DNA from: Membranihabitans marinus
Lineage (GTDB): Bacteria; Bacteroidota; Bacteroidia; Chitinophagales; Saprospiraceae
Assembly (NCBI RefSeq): GCF_019802045.1
Contig: NZ_JAHVHU010000002.1
Coordinates: 496,001 to 560,000, forward strand
Reading direction: 5' to 3'
Length of the DNA stretch: 64,000 bases
The notes under the pieces are model-generated. The model did no database searches and had not been told where the DNA came from. It saw nothing but the letters and a program-made list of their open reading frames with translations. The position numbers were made by a program, and so were the translations under genes. Of the stretch, positions 42,825 through 51,074 are shown piece after piece; position 1 is the stretch's first letter; each line of letters starts with the position of its first letter.

Positions 42825-43251
42825 GCTACCTAATCTTTCGTATTTAAGAAGGCAAAAATACAGGAATAATTGTGTCTGTAGCTTTATAATCCGATATTTT
42901 TCTGGATAGTGGACTGAAAAGGAGTAGCTATGTAAAAGTCAAAGGGTCCGAATACACCTTTGATGAGTGAACAGGCACCTCCCTCCTGGGACTATAAATT
43001 CCCCTTGTTTTGCGCAGGTGGATTGAGCGGACCATCGGCGTTGTTCTGACCATAACCCGCAAAAGCCTACCCTCACCCAGAATTGGTCTAGGTAATATTC
43101 CCAATTGTGTAATTTAACGCATTGATGCACTGCATCTTATGCATCACCATAGATTGACGGGTGAAAAAAGCGGGATAAAGAGAAATCACCGGACACTCAA
43201 ATTTGAGATAACCAGGTAGTGTCCGAACATGGAAAGGTGCAAATGACCATG
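42825..43251. other. Gene-free 427-base region between cysC and the hydrolase gene
   Basis: It contains the cysC promoter element (CAAAAATA at 42853-42860, read as TATTTTTG on the minus strand) and an inverted repeat CGGACACT/AGTGTCCG at 43190-43225 enclosing a smaller CAAATTTG palindrome, perhaps a terminator for the hydrolase gene although no T tract follows. A 63-codon minus-strand frame at 42939-43130 has many rare residues and no known motif and is not called. Confidence 0.5.
42853..42860 (-). promoter_or_regulatory. Bacteroidota -7 promoter element upstream of cysC
   Basis: TATTTTTG on the minus strand matches TAnnTTTG and lies 28 bases before the cysC ATG. No clear -33 TTTG is found at the usual 19-21 base spacing, so the call rests on one box and on its position. 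Confidence 0.45.
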
Positions 43252-44214
43252 CTACACAAATTTATCCAGGAAAGTGCTGCTTTTTTTCTCATGGTAATAG
43301 GTCCCTCCCGGCATCCAAAATCCGACGTGTCCACCATAGCGAGGAGTTAGTAGAAACAGTTTTTCCGAGGATGCTGCCAATTCGTAAGGATAACAGCTTT
43401 CGGTGAGAAAGGGATCATTTTGGGCATTGATCAACAGGGCAGGACGTTGGATCTGATCCAATATGAAAAGCGCACTGTTTTTTACTCTATAATCCATTGC
43501 ATTCTCAAAACCGTGATAGGGAGCCGTGTAGTTTTCATCAAATTCATCGAGATTTTGTGATTGCAGAATCTGGTCATAGGGCAGTAAATTGGGATAAGCC
43601 TTCCGTTTGACCTTCATCTTTTTTATCAGCTTCTTGTAAAAATCCCTGCTGTAGATCCAGTTGTTGGATTTCATTAGCTCGTATACTGCTGTACGCAAAT
43701 CAATGGGAACAGATATGGCAACTCCGGCTTTGACCTGAGTCGGAATGTTTGGACACTTGGCCAAATAATTAAGAAGGATATTGCCTCCCAGACTAAACCC
43801 GATCAGAGCAATGGAATGATAACTCCTGGTATTGATTATATTTTCGATCAGGAAAATCACATCTTCGAAATACCCGGCGTGGTATGCATGTGGCTTTTTA
43901 TTGGGTTCTCCGCTACATCCCCGGTGGTTTAGCGCGATCGCATCCCAGTTGGCGTTTTGAAGATGCCGGGCCATTCCCAGCATATATGGACGCGTCGAAC
44001 TACCTTCAAAACCATGTAATAGTATGACCGCCCGGTCGTGTTGTTGCTCAGGTAAATCAACATCGATAAAATCTCCGTCAGGCGTGTCCATGCGTATGCG
44101 ATCCGATGGTACTTCTGCCCGGACAGACCGGAACTGAGTTGGGAATATAGTAGCCAAATGTTTATTTCTAAACAGGGGGTTTCGAGGATTATAATCTGAC
44201 TTTAAAAGAGGCAT
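43252..44214 (-). CDS. YheT-family alpha/beta hydrolase
   Basis: A 320-residue alpha/beta hydrolase fold protein of the YheT/EMB8 group. The oxyanion region is HGFEGSS (about residue 67), NHRGCSGE precedes the nucleophile elbow GFSLGGN (about 142), the acid lies in INAQNDPFL (about 263) and the catalytic His in RYGGHVGF (about 292). The opening HLATIFPTQFR is also typical of the family, which is described as esterases or lipases of unknown natural substrate. It stands alone on the minus strand, with 400-base gaps on both sides. Confidence 0.92.
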   Translation of the reverse strand: MPLLKSDYNPRNPLFRNKHLATIFPTQFRSVRAEVPSDRIRMDTPDGDFIDVDLPEQQHDRAVILLHGFEGSSTRPYMLGMARHLQNANWDAIALNHRGCSGEPNKKPHAYHAGYFEDVIFLIENIINTRSYHSIALIGFSLGGNILLNYLAKCPNIPTQVKAGVAISVPIDLRTAVYELMKSNNWIYSRDFYKKLIKKMKVKRKAYPNLLPYDQILQSQNLDEFDENYTAPYHGFENAMDYRVKNSALFILDQIQRPALLINAQNDPFLTESCYPYELAASSEKLFLLTPRYGGHVGFWMPGGTYYHEKKSSTFLDKFV

Positions 44215-44584
44215 ATACCTGTAATTTTACCAGCCGAAAGTTTGTCTGGGAGCAGCTGTCTTACATCAAATTGACTGCAATGATAAATTTTTTTCATGGT
44301 TCATTATAAAAATTTTATCTTTAGTAAATCACTTTTTACTTGTCTTTCGAAGTTTGTTAATTTGATAGACTTGGTGGAGCATGCTCAAAACATATAAAAA
44401 AGATGTGAGCAGAGATAAAAGAGGCAGATAAAGTCTGCATTCGTGGATATATCAGAAAGAGGATTAGATACGGCTTAGTGACATTGTCATGGTGTACAGC
44501 ATGGATGCCGTCAGACATTGAATTATGGTCTGATGATGGAAACATGAAACCACAATTGTATTCATATACCTAAAAATTCTGACC
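44215..44584. other. Gene-free 370-base divergent region
   Basis: This AT-rich region lies between the divergent YheT and EF-G-like genes and must contain promoters for both. I see a TATCTTTAG close to the TAnnTTTG consensus near 44313 and a short GCAGA/TCTGC hairpin near 44423, but no convincing complete promoter. Confidence 0.4.
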
Positions 44585-46702
44585 ATGAAAATTACCACTG
44601 AGAATCTGAGAAATGTTGTTTTGCTGGGACATGCCGGTAGCGGAAAAACAACTTTTGTCGAAAACATGCTTCTTGAAACAGAAGCTGTCAATCGATTGGG
44701 CGAGGTCGAACAAGGCACCACCGTCTCTGATTATACGAACATCGAACAGGAAAAGCAGTATTCTATATTCACTTCCCTGATGCATGTCCATTGGAAAAGC
44801 AGTAAAATTAACATCATAGACACACCGGGGGCAGATGATTTTGTGGGTGAAGTGTTGTCTGGGCTGAAGGTCGCGGATCTTGGTGTGATGATGATTCATG
44901 CCCGATATGGGGTCGAGGTCGGGACAGAACTTTCCATGGAACAGGCTGAAAAATTGAATACACCCCTATTATTCGTGATCAATCATATGGATGATCATGA
45001 AGCCAATTATGAAAAATCACTTCAAGAAATTAAAAATCAATTGGGTTCAAAGGTTGTTCCGATCCAGTACCCTTTAAATCAAGGGCATGGATTTGACCGG
45101 ATAGTGGATACACTTCATAGAGTGGTCTATCATTTTCCTGAATCTGGAGGTCGGCCGGAAAAAGAAGCTATTCCTGAAAGTGAAATGGAAAAAGTAGATC
45201 AGTGGCATAATGCACTGGTGGAGGTTGCTGCTGAAAATGATGAGTCTCTGATGGAAAAATATTTTGAAGCCGGAAGTCTATCGGAGGAAGAGTTGCGCGA
45301 GGGTCTGAATGTGGCCTTGTCGCATGGGGAGTTTTATCCCGTGTTCATTGCCAGTGCTGTTCACAATATGGGCAGCGGGCGGGTTATGGGGTTCATCAAT
45401 GACATTGGGCCCTCCCCTTCAGATCGTCCGCCCCAACCGTTGATCGGTGGCCAAGCGCTGGCATGTGATGTTGAGGATGCGACGACATTGCTCATTTACA
45501 AGACCATTTCAGAACCAAATGTAGGGAACGTCTCCTATTTTAAGGTGTATAGTGGTGTTCTTTCCCGGGGTGATGTGCTGACCAATGCAAATACGGGTAC
45601 GCATGAGATTTTTAATCACATTTATTTTTCCAATGGGAAAGACCGGGAGGAAATTCCTCGTATTATAGCCGGTGATTTGGGAGTCACCACGAAACTTAAA
45701 AATTCACATACCAACAACACCCTGAATACAAAAGGGATTGAGCGCGAGATTGAGCCCATTCATTTTCCTTCACCTCAATACCGAATGGCTATTGTTCAGG
45801 AAAATTCATCGGATCTGGACAAGATGGCCAGGTCCTTGCAAACTATCCAGGAAGAAGATCCGACCTTGATTGTCGAGCAATCCGCTGAACTGAATCAAAC
45901 CATTATCGAAGGCCAAGGTCAGCTGCACTTGGATATTATCTGTTATCGGCTGAAGAAATCTTTTGGGGTGGATCTCATGTTGGAACCACCACGGATACCC
46001 TACCGGGAGACGATTAGTCGTACAGTAGAAGTTTCTTACCGGCACAAAAAACAGAGTGGGGGGGCAGGTCAGTTTGCTGAAGTGTATTTGCGAATGGAAC
46101 CCTGGGATGAAAATACACCACTTCCCACAGATCTTTCGGTTCGAAAAGAAGAGACGGAATCTTTGCCCTGGGGCGGCACTCTAAAATTTTTGTGGTGTAT
46201 CGTCGGTGGAAATATTGATCATCGATTCTCCAATGCGATCAAAAAAGGAATTTTGATGAAGATGGAAGAGGGGCCTTTAACGGGCAGCCGGTGTCAGAAT
46301 ATCCAGGTTTGTGTATTTGATGGCAAGATGCATTCTGTAGATTCCAATGATATGGCCTTTCAACTGGCGGCGGGACATGCATTTCGACGGGGGTTTATCA
46401 AAGCAGGACCCCAGGTTTTGGAACCAGTCTATCACCTGGATATCCGGTGCAGAGATGAAGTGATGGGAGAGATTATGGGTGACCTGCAATCGCGTCGGGC
46501 CCAGATCGTCGGTATGGGAACCGAAGGAGGGTACCAGAAAATATCAGCAACTATTCCACTGGCAGAGATGGAAGGGTACTCTTCGGTGCTGCGGTCGTTG
46601 TCGCAAGGGAAAGCAAAATTCAAAAGCAAACCGCTGGGGTATGCTCAGGTATCCTATGAAGTACAGCAATCTCTGGTGAAAGAAAATGGCGCAGTGGCAT
46701 AA
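44585..46702 (+). CDS. Elongation factor G paralog with altered G motifs (EF-G2 type)
   Basis: 705 residues with the five-domain layout of EF-G. The G1 loop is GHAGSGKTT (about residue 15) instead of the canonical AHIDAGKTT, the switch I region is strongly divergent (SDYTNIEQEKQYSI), G3 is DTPG, and G4 is NHMD, in which the Lys of NKxD is replaced by His. Domain IV is present (SGGAGQFAEVYLRM), and the C-terminus has MGDLQSRRAQIVGM. The canonical fusA copy, usually beside rpsG/rpsL/tuf, is not in the window. In Bacteroides thetaiotaomicron an EF-G paralog without GTPase activity supports translation in starvation; this protein may be of that kind, which is an inference from the altered motifs. 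Confidence 0.9.
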   Translation: MKITTENLRNVVLLGHAGSGKTTFVENMLLETEAVNRLGEVEQGTTVSDYTNIEQEKQYSIFTSLMHVHWKSSKINIIDTPGADDFVGEVLSGLKVADLGVMMIHARYGVEVGTELSMEQAEKLNTPLLFVINHMDDHEANYEKSLQEIKNQLGSKVVPIQYPLNQGHGFDRIVDTLHRVVYHFPESGGRPEKEAIPESEMEKVDQWHNALVEVAAENDESLMEKYFEAGSLSEEELREGLNVALSHGEFYPVFIASAVHNMGSGRVMGFINDIGPSPSDRPPQPLIGGQALACDVEDATTLLIYKTISEPNVGNVSYFKVYSGVLSRGDVLTNANTGTHEIFNHIYFSNGKDREEIPRIIAGDLGVTTKLKNSHTNNTLNTKGIEREIEPIHFPSPQYRMAIVQENSSDLDKMARSLQTIQEEDPTLIVEQSAELNQTIIEGQGQLHLDIICYRLKKSFGVDLMLEPPRIPYRETISRTVEVSYRHKKQSGGAGQFAEVYLRMEPWDENTPLPTDLSVRKEETESLPWGGTLKFLWCIVGGNIDHRFSNAIKKGILMKMEEGPLTGSRCQNIQVCVFDGKMHSVDSNDMAFQLAAGHAFRRGFIKAGPQVLEPVYHLDIRCRDEVMGEIMGDLQSRRAQIVGMGTEGGYQKISATIPLAEMEGYSSVLRSLSQGKAKFKSKPLGYAQVSYEVQQSLVKENGAVA

Positions 46703-46705
46703 AAA

Positions 46706-46733
46706 AAACCGTCCGAAATTAATCAGACGGTTT
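46706..46733. terminator. Bidirectional intrinsic terminator between the EF-G paralog and rpsT
   Basis: An AAACCGTC/GACGGTTT stem with a 12-base loop is flanked by a run of eight A on the left and TTTCTTCTCTTT on the right, so it can end transcripts of both convergent genes. Confidence 0.85.
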
Positions 46734-46760
46734 CTTCTCTTTAAAATAGAGAGATGGTTC

Positions 46761-47012
46761 TTACAAACCAGCTACATGTTTCATTAACTTGCTCTTGAGA
46801 TTTGCCGCTTTATTTTTATGTATGCGGTTGTTTTTAGCTAACCGATCGATCATACTGACTACCTTTGGTAGAAATACAACGGCATCATCTTTATCTGTTA
46901 TCTCACGAAGGTTTTTGATTGCCGTTCGTGTAGTTTTTTTATAGTATTTGTTCCGCAGTCTTTTTTGTGCAGAACTTCTTATTCGTTTTTTAGCGGACTT
47001 ATGATTGGCCAT
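46761..47012 (-). CDS. rpsT: 30S ribosomal protein S20
   Basis: 83 residues, the normal length. The start MANHKSAKKRIRSSAQKR and the helical, Lys/Arg-rich chain with DRLAKNNRIHKNKAANLKS near the C-terminus identify S20, which binds the 5' domain of 16S rRNA early in 30S assembly. It is a single-gene unit with its own promoter (TTTG-N20-TATCTTTG) and a terminator shared with the convergent EF-G paralog. Confidence 0.98.
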   Translation of the reverse strand: MANHKSAKKRIRSSAQKRLRNKYYKKTTRTAIKNLREITDKDDAVVFLPKVVSMIDRLAKNNRIHKNKAANLKSKLMKHVAGL

Positions 47013-47035
47013 AGTTGTTTATTTTTATCAGGCTG

Positions 47036-47067
47036 CAAAGATAGATCAAATTGGTCAATATATCAAA
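47036..47067 (-). promoter_or_regulatory. rpsT promoter (TTTG-N20-TATCTTTG)
   Basis: On the minus strand TTTG (47067-47064) is followed after 20 bases by TATCTTTG (47043-47036), fitting the Bacteroidota -33 and -7 boxes. The expected start site lies about 20 bases upstream of the rpsT ATG at 47012. Confidence 0.75.
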
Positions 47068-47292
47068 TGAATGGTGAAAAAATTTATAACCTTCTTCCTG
47101 ACGTCTTTGATCAGCGATGTAACCACTGCGAAAAATACTCAATACACCGACCGAAAAGACCGGTGCATGCCTTCCGCGTGGAAGATTTTGTTTTAATTAA
47201 TGACTATATATATAATATGTCTGATATTTGACGTTTAAAAAGCCTGAAATGTGCATAAATACGGCCTTTCTGGAAATTATTCAGATGAATTA

Positions 47293-47325
47293 TTTGGAAT
47301 TGAACCGAGGATAACCGTACATTTG
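47293..47325 (+). promoter_or_regulatory. HU gene promoter (TTTG-N21-TACATTTG)
   Basis: TTTG at 47293 and TACATTTG at 47318, separated by 21 bases, match the Bacteroidota sigma-factor consensus. Transcription would start near 47332, giving a 35-base leader before the ATG at 47367. Confidence 0.75.
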
Positions 47326-47366
47326 CCTCTCAGAATTTTTATTCCTTATTAAAAAATATAATTAAT

Positions 47367-47642
47367 ATGAACAAAGGAGATTTAGTTGACAGCATTGCAA
47401 AGCAGTCAGGATTAACAAAATCAGATGCTGCTAAAGCATTGGATGCAACATTGGATTCCATCACCGATACTTTAAAATCTGGTGATAAAGTAACTCTTCC
47501 TGGTTTCGGAACTTTCTCTACTTCAGAAAGATCTGCGCGAACTGGGCGGAATCCTCAGACCGGCAAAGAAATTCAAATCAAAGCTAAGACAGTTGCCAAG
47601 TTCAAAGCTGGCAAGAACCTGGCTGATGCAGTGAACGACTAA
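47367..47642 (+). CDS. HU family DNA-binding protein
   Basis: 91 residues, the typical length for HU/IHF-type histone-like proteins. The N-terminal dimerisation helices start MNKGDLVDSIAKQSGLTKSD, GDKVTLPGFGTFS is the central turn, and the DNA-binding arm carries RTGRNPQTGKEI with the Pro that intercalates into DNA. It bends and compacts DNA as a homodimer. It has its own promoter and a strong terminator, so it is a monocistronic, probably highly expressed gene. Confidence 0.97.
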   Translation: MNKGDLVDSIAKQSGLTKSDAAKALDATLDSITDTLKSGDKVTLPGFGTFSTSERSARTGRNPQTGKEIQIKAKTVAKFKAGKNLADAVND

Positions 47643-47669
47643 GAACATTCGCTGAAGAAAAGTAATTAG

Positions 47670-47701
47670 AAAGGCTGCACCCAAGGTGTGGCCTTTTTTT
47701 T
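47670..47701 (+). terminator. HU gene intrinsic terminator
   Basis: AAAGGCTGCACC pairs with GGTGTGGCCTTT across a CAA loop (two G-T wobbles), giving a 12-base-pair stem that runs into a tract of eight T. Confidence 0.9.
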
Positions 47702-48097
47702 GACAATCCACCTCGGATGGTTGGTTATTTGTATGCCGGGCTATTTGATAAAATATGTCCCTTAGTACCGCCAGATGATCTGGACTTGACTGGGACATCT
47801 GAGGTTTTTGAGAGGACGCAGGTTAAAATGTCGATGCATCAAAAGGGGGACTGGCAAGATAGACAAGCAGAAGGGGTCAGACCAAAGATCCGAGGGGATC
47901 GGTTTTTGCAGGACATGATGAATTCTAAGATATGGTCCGTGTTTAGCGTCTGAGAGTGTGTTGTAATAACGTGATTAGCTCTGTCATTTTTAGTGAGTTA
48001 TGAGTAATAAAACTCTATTGGGCATTAGTCCTTAGTTGCACAGTAATTAAGGTGAAAAACCTATTTAAATAAGAATTATAGTTCGCTCTGGGTTGAT

Positions 48098-48373
48098 CCC
48101 CAATTAGTTGGGGCAAAAACACGCTAACCGGCTTTATTCACCACGTCAATCTGGTAATACGCATAATACACAGTGCATTCATTGCTTAAGTTCCAAAATT
48201 GGGCATATTACATAGCCCAATTTTGGGTGACGTTTGACTTTTGATTCATACTTCTGCTGATTCATACATCTGCTGCATTACTAACTCCTTGAAATAGAAT
48301 ACTATTCGTGAGGCTACCCTTCCAAAATGAGGGCATTTTGGTTCCCTCATCAAAGATGGATTTACCATCTTTG
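48098..48373. repeat. Series of four hairpins and a 16-base tandem repeat
   Basis: Perfect inverted repeats: CCCCAA/TTGGGG at 48098-48113; CCAAAATTGGGC/GCCCAATTTTGG at 48193-48226 (12-base stem); ATGAGGG/CCCTCAT at 48327-48350, which competes with an overlapping CCAAAATG/CATTTTGG at 48322-48341; and CAAAGATGG/CCATCTTTG at 48351-48373. Between the second and third, GATTCATAC(T/A)TCTGCT is repeated in tandem at 48243-48274. They could be dispersed palindromic elements or a structured leader of the gene at 48502. Confidence 0.6.
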
Positions 48374-48501
48374 GTCTGCGTTGCACTCCGACTATATTCA
48401 GTCATTCCTTGCATCTGCATAAATCAGAAGCCATGAACCTTATGCCACCTATCAATCGTGTTCAATCATAATTTTCATCAACAGACAATGATATCAATAC
48501 T

Positions 48502-49659
48502 ATGAAATTTGAAACAAAAGTCATTCACGCCGGAATCACACCCGATCCAAGTACGGGAGCAGTCATGACGCCGGTTTTTCAAACGTCGACATTTGTTCAG
48601 AAAAGCCCTGGGATTCATCAGGGGTATGAATATGCCCGATCACAGAATCCGACCCGGACCGCACTTCAGAACAACCTTGCTGCACTCGAAAACGGAAAGT
48701 ATGGTATTGCTTTTGCCAGTGGGCTGGCTGCTATGGACGGAGTTATAAAACTACTCAAACCGGGTGATGAGATCATTGCTACAAATGATTTATACGGAGG
48801 TTCTTACCGCTTGTTGAAACAAGTATTTGAGAATTTTGGAATCCATACAACATTTACAGATCTATCTGACACTGACAATGTACGGGCCTTGATTACCCCC
48901 CAAACACGCATGCTTTGGGTGGAAACACCGACCAATCCATTGTTGAATATTTTAGACCTGGAATCGATTTGTTCCTTGGCAAAAGATTATGAACTGATGA
49001 CGTGTGTGGATAATACATTTGCTTCGCCCTATCTCCAAAACCCATTGGATTTTGGCGCAGACCTGGTTCTTCATTCAGCGACGAAGTATATTGGTGGGCA
49101 TTCTGATGTGGTATTGGGCGCTGTCGTGGTCAATGATGATGAATTAGCGGAGCGACTTACTTTCATTCAGAATGCAACGGGTGCGGTCCCGGGGCCTCAG
49201 GATTGTTTTCTAACCATCCGAGGTATTAAGACACTTCCTCTTCGTATGGATCGGGCGTGTGAAAATGCAGCTCAGATTGCTGAATTCCTGGTGGAACATG
49301 AAGTTGTGGGTGATGTGTTTTATCCCGGCTTGTCTCATCACCCAGGGCATGATCTGGCAAAAAAACAGATGAAAGATTTTGGGGGTATGGTTTCATTCAA
49401 TCTCAAAGATGATAGCATGGAAGAGGCAAAAAGAATCATGAGTCGAACTCGATATTTTTTGTTGGCTGAATCTCTGGGCGGCGTTGAATCTCTCATCGGA
49501 CACCCTCCTTCAATGACTCATGGATCGATTCCCCGCAAGGAACGGCTGGCAGCTCGGTTAATGGATTCGACGATTCGTCTGAGTGTCGGAGTGGAACACA
49601 TCGATGATCTGATGGAGGATTTAGGTCAGGCTCTGGAAGCCCGGCCTGGTGACAAATGA
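48502..49659 (+). CDS. Cystathionine gamma-synthase/lyase family PLP enzyme
   Basis: A 385-residue fold-type I PLP enzyme of the Cys/Met metabolism family. Landmarks: TPVFQTSTF near residue 25, YEYARSQNPTR (phosphate-binding Tyr and Arg of the neighbouring subunit) near 45, FASGLAAMD near 75, VDNTFASP near 172 and the PLP lysine in HSATKYIGGHSD near 197; the C-terminal SLGGVESLIGHP and MTHGSIP complete the set. Members act as cystathionine gamma-synthase, gamma-lyase or beta-lyase and cannot be separated by eye; synthase (metB) is a frequent annotation for this Bacteroidota type. The gene is monocistronic with an unusual, hairpin-rich upstream region. Confidence 0.93.
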   Translation: MKFETKVIHAGITPDPSTGAVMTPVFQTSTFVQKSPGIHQGYEYARSQNPTRTALQNNLAALENGKYGIAFASGLAAMDGVIKLLKPGDEIIATNDLYGGSYRLLKQVFENFGIHTTFTDLSDTDNVRALITPQTRMLWVETPTNPLLNILDLESICSLAKDYELMTCVDNTFASPYLQNPLDFGADLVLHSATKYIGGHSDVVLGAVVVNDDELAERLTFIQNATGAVPGPQDCFLTIRGIKTLPLRMDRACENAAQIAEFLVEHEVVGDVFYPGLSHHPGHDLAKKQMKDFGGMVSFNLKDDSMEEAKRIMSRTRYFLLAESLGGVESLIGHPPSMTHGSIPRKERLAARLMDSTIRLSVGVEHIDDLMEDLGQALEARPGDK

Positions 49660-49843
49660 TCGAAAGGTGCTGTGCTTTGGATTGTTAACCAAACGTTAAT
49701 CGGGTGAGAAATATCACTTCTACTGCTGGAATTCCAAATTTTTTTCAAAGATTTGATTCTTAAAGTACCCTTAAAGTAGACGAAATTCTGAAACATTCGT
49801 TTCCATATAAAGTCATTTAGGTGAATCACAACAAACAGAACTT

Positions 49844-50368
49844 ATGAAAAAATTATTAGCAGGATTAGCGATATCTGCAACTTTGATGCTGACATTGGTT
49901 GGGCAGACTACTGCTCAAAGCACGGCGATCATCAATATTGCAGATGTTTTGGAGAATATGCAGGATTATAAGAATGCACAAGCTCAACTGGATAAACTAG
50001 CTGAACAATGGCAACAAGAAATTAATGCTGAATTTGAAAAAATCAAGGCTATGTACAACAAGTACAACGCGGAAGAGGTCCTCCTTAGTGAAACGGAACG
50101 GAAAGCCCGTGAAGATGCTATTGTCCAGCGCGAGAAGGAAGTCCGTGAAATGCAAAAATTGCGGTTTGGACCTGAAGGCGATTTGTTTCAAAAACGACAA
50201 CAGCTGGTCGAACCGATCCAGGACAAGGTATATAATGCAATTCAGGAATATGCAGCGTTGCATAACATAGATATCATTTTAGATAAAAGCAGCTCGGCTG
50301 GCTTGATCTATTCGAACGATAAATATGACAAAACTGAAGATATCAAACGGAAATTAAACATTAAATAA
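49844..50368 (+). CDS. OmpH/Skp family periplasmic chaperone (first copy)
   Basis: 174 residues with a signal peptide (cleavage after TTAQ, about residue 25). The mature chain begins with a short beta strand (STAIINIADVLENM), continues as a long charged coiled coil with many Glu/Lys/Gln (about 45-120), and ends with QDKVYNAIQEYAALHNIDIILDKSSS, the family's C-terminal strand. Skp holds unfolded outer-membrane proteins in the periplasm as a trimer with tentacle-like helices. It is followed 41 bases later by a paralog, as is common in Bacteroidota, though there usually next to bamA, which is not in the window. Confidence 0.92.
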   Translation: MKKLLAGLAISATLMLTLVGQTTAQSTAIINIADVLENMQDYKNAQAQLDKLAEQWQQEINAEFEKIKAMYNKYNAEEVLLSETERKAREDAIVQREKEVREMQKLRFGPEGDLFQKRQQLVEPIQDKVYNAIQEYAALHNIDIILDKSSSAGLIYSNDKYDKTEDIKRKLNIK

Positions 50369-50376
50369 ATTTATTG

Positions 50377-50384
50377 TAGTTTTG
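50377..50384 (+). promoter_or_regulatory. -7 promoter element before the second OmpH/Skp gene
   Basis: TAGTTTTG matches TAnnTTTG and lies in the 41-base gap, so the second copy can be transcribed separately from the first. No convincing -33 box is seen. Confidence 0.45.
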
Positions 50385-50409
50385 TGCACAATTTTAAAAA
50401 AGTAAACCA

Positions 50410-50934
50410 ATGAAGATGAAAAACATGATTAAATACTTCCTATTATCGGCTGTGGTGCTGTTCTCTGCAGGCATGTTGCAAGCGCAACAAAAATTTGCTT
50501 ATGTCAATTCCCAGGAACTACTGGAGAATTTGCCTGAAGTAAAAGCGGCTGATGCGGAAATACAGACCCTTCAACAACAATTGCAAAAGAAAGGTCAGGA
50601 AATGATAGAAAGCTTTCAGGCAAAAGCTATGGAGCTTCAGCAAAAACGAGATGCGGGTGAAATGTCACCCAAACAGCTTGAAGTAGAAAGTCAAAAATTA
50701 CAGGAGGAGCAAGATAAAATCCGACAGTATGACACGAAAATGCAGACCGATGTTATGAGAAAGCAACAAGAACTGCTCCAGCCAATTCAAGATAAAGTAA
50801 ATACGGCCATCGAGACTGTAGCAAAAGCCGATGGATATACCATGGTTTTTGATTCAAGTTCCGGAGTAGTACTCTATGCGGATGATGCCACAAACATCAC
50901 CAGCAAGGTCAAAGCCGAATTAAGCGGAAACTAA
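50410..50934 (+). CDS. OmpH/Skp family periplasmic chaperone (second copy)
   Basis: 174 residues, same length and layout as the preceding gene but clearly diverged. The signal peptide ends near residue 25 (GMLQAQ); the mature protein starts QKFAYVNSQELLENLPEV, which is the classic Skp opening, followed by a Gln/Lys-rich coiled coil and the C-terminal strand TMVFDSSSGVVLYAD. Function as above: chaperone for outer-membrane proteins, which fits a genome with many TonB-type barrels and a very large SprA barrel. A strong terminator follows 60 bases downstream. Confidence 0.93.
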   Translation: MKMKNMIKYFLLSAVVLFSAGMLQAQQKFAYVNSQELLENLPEVKAADAEIQTLQQQLQKKGQEMIESFQAKAMELQQKRDAGEMSPKQLEVESQKLQEEQDKIRQYDTKMQTDVMRKQQELLQPIQDKVNTAIETVAKADGYTMVFDSSSGVVLYADDATNITSKVKAELSGN

Positions 50935-50994
50935 TCAATGGTCTGATTCCATCATAGAATCAGTAAATGAAAAGATCCCGATAGGGTAAAAAAT

Positions 50995-51025
50995 AAGCGG
51001 CTGTAATATCATATTACAGCCGCTT
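50995..51025. terminator. Bidirectional terminator between ompH/skp and the response regulator
   Basis: A perfect 14-base stem AAGCGGCTGTAATA/TATTACAGCCGCTT with a three-base loop, flanked by AAAAAAT on the left and TTACATTTT on the right. It serves both convergent units. Confidence 0.88.
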
Positions 51026-51074
51026 TACATTTTAGCTCTCAGATTAAAATCACATCTGATTTTTCAACTGGTTT

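Larger units (their letters stand above)
47013..47366. other. Divergent promoter region between rpsT and HU
   Basis: A 354-base region without genes. It contains complete Bacteroidota-type promoters near both ends (47036-47067 for rpsT, 47293-47325 for HU) and a GC-rich CACCG/CGGTG hairpin near 47145 between them. Confidence 0.6.
47643..48501. other. Gene-free 859-base region rich in inverted repeats
   Basis: After the HU terminator there is no supported gene. A 78-codon frame at 47717-47953 has no family resemblance and no promoter. The second half holds four separate inverted repeats (48098-48373) and a 16-base tandem duplication (48243-48274). The last 130 bases before the PLP-enzyme gene show no clear promoter. 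Confidence 0.6.

Noticed and set aside
42939-43130. 63-codon minus-strand frame with many Cys and Trp
   Set aside because: Composition atypical for a protein, no homologous motif, and it sits in an intergenic region with no start signal.
43190-43225. Inverted repeat CGGACACT/AGTGTCCG as a terminator of the YheT gene
   Set aside because: It has a 20-base loop and no T tract on the minus strand, so it is mentioned in the gap entry but not called a terminator.
47717-47953. 78-codon open frame after the HU terminator
   Set aside because: No family resemblance, no promoter or ribosome-binding context, and unusual residue composition; it lies in a decayed, repeat-rich gap.
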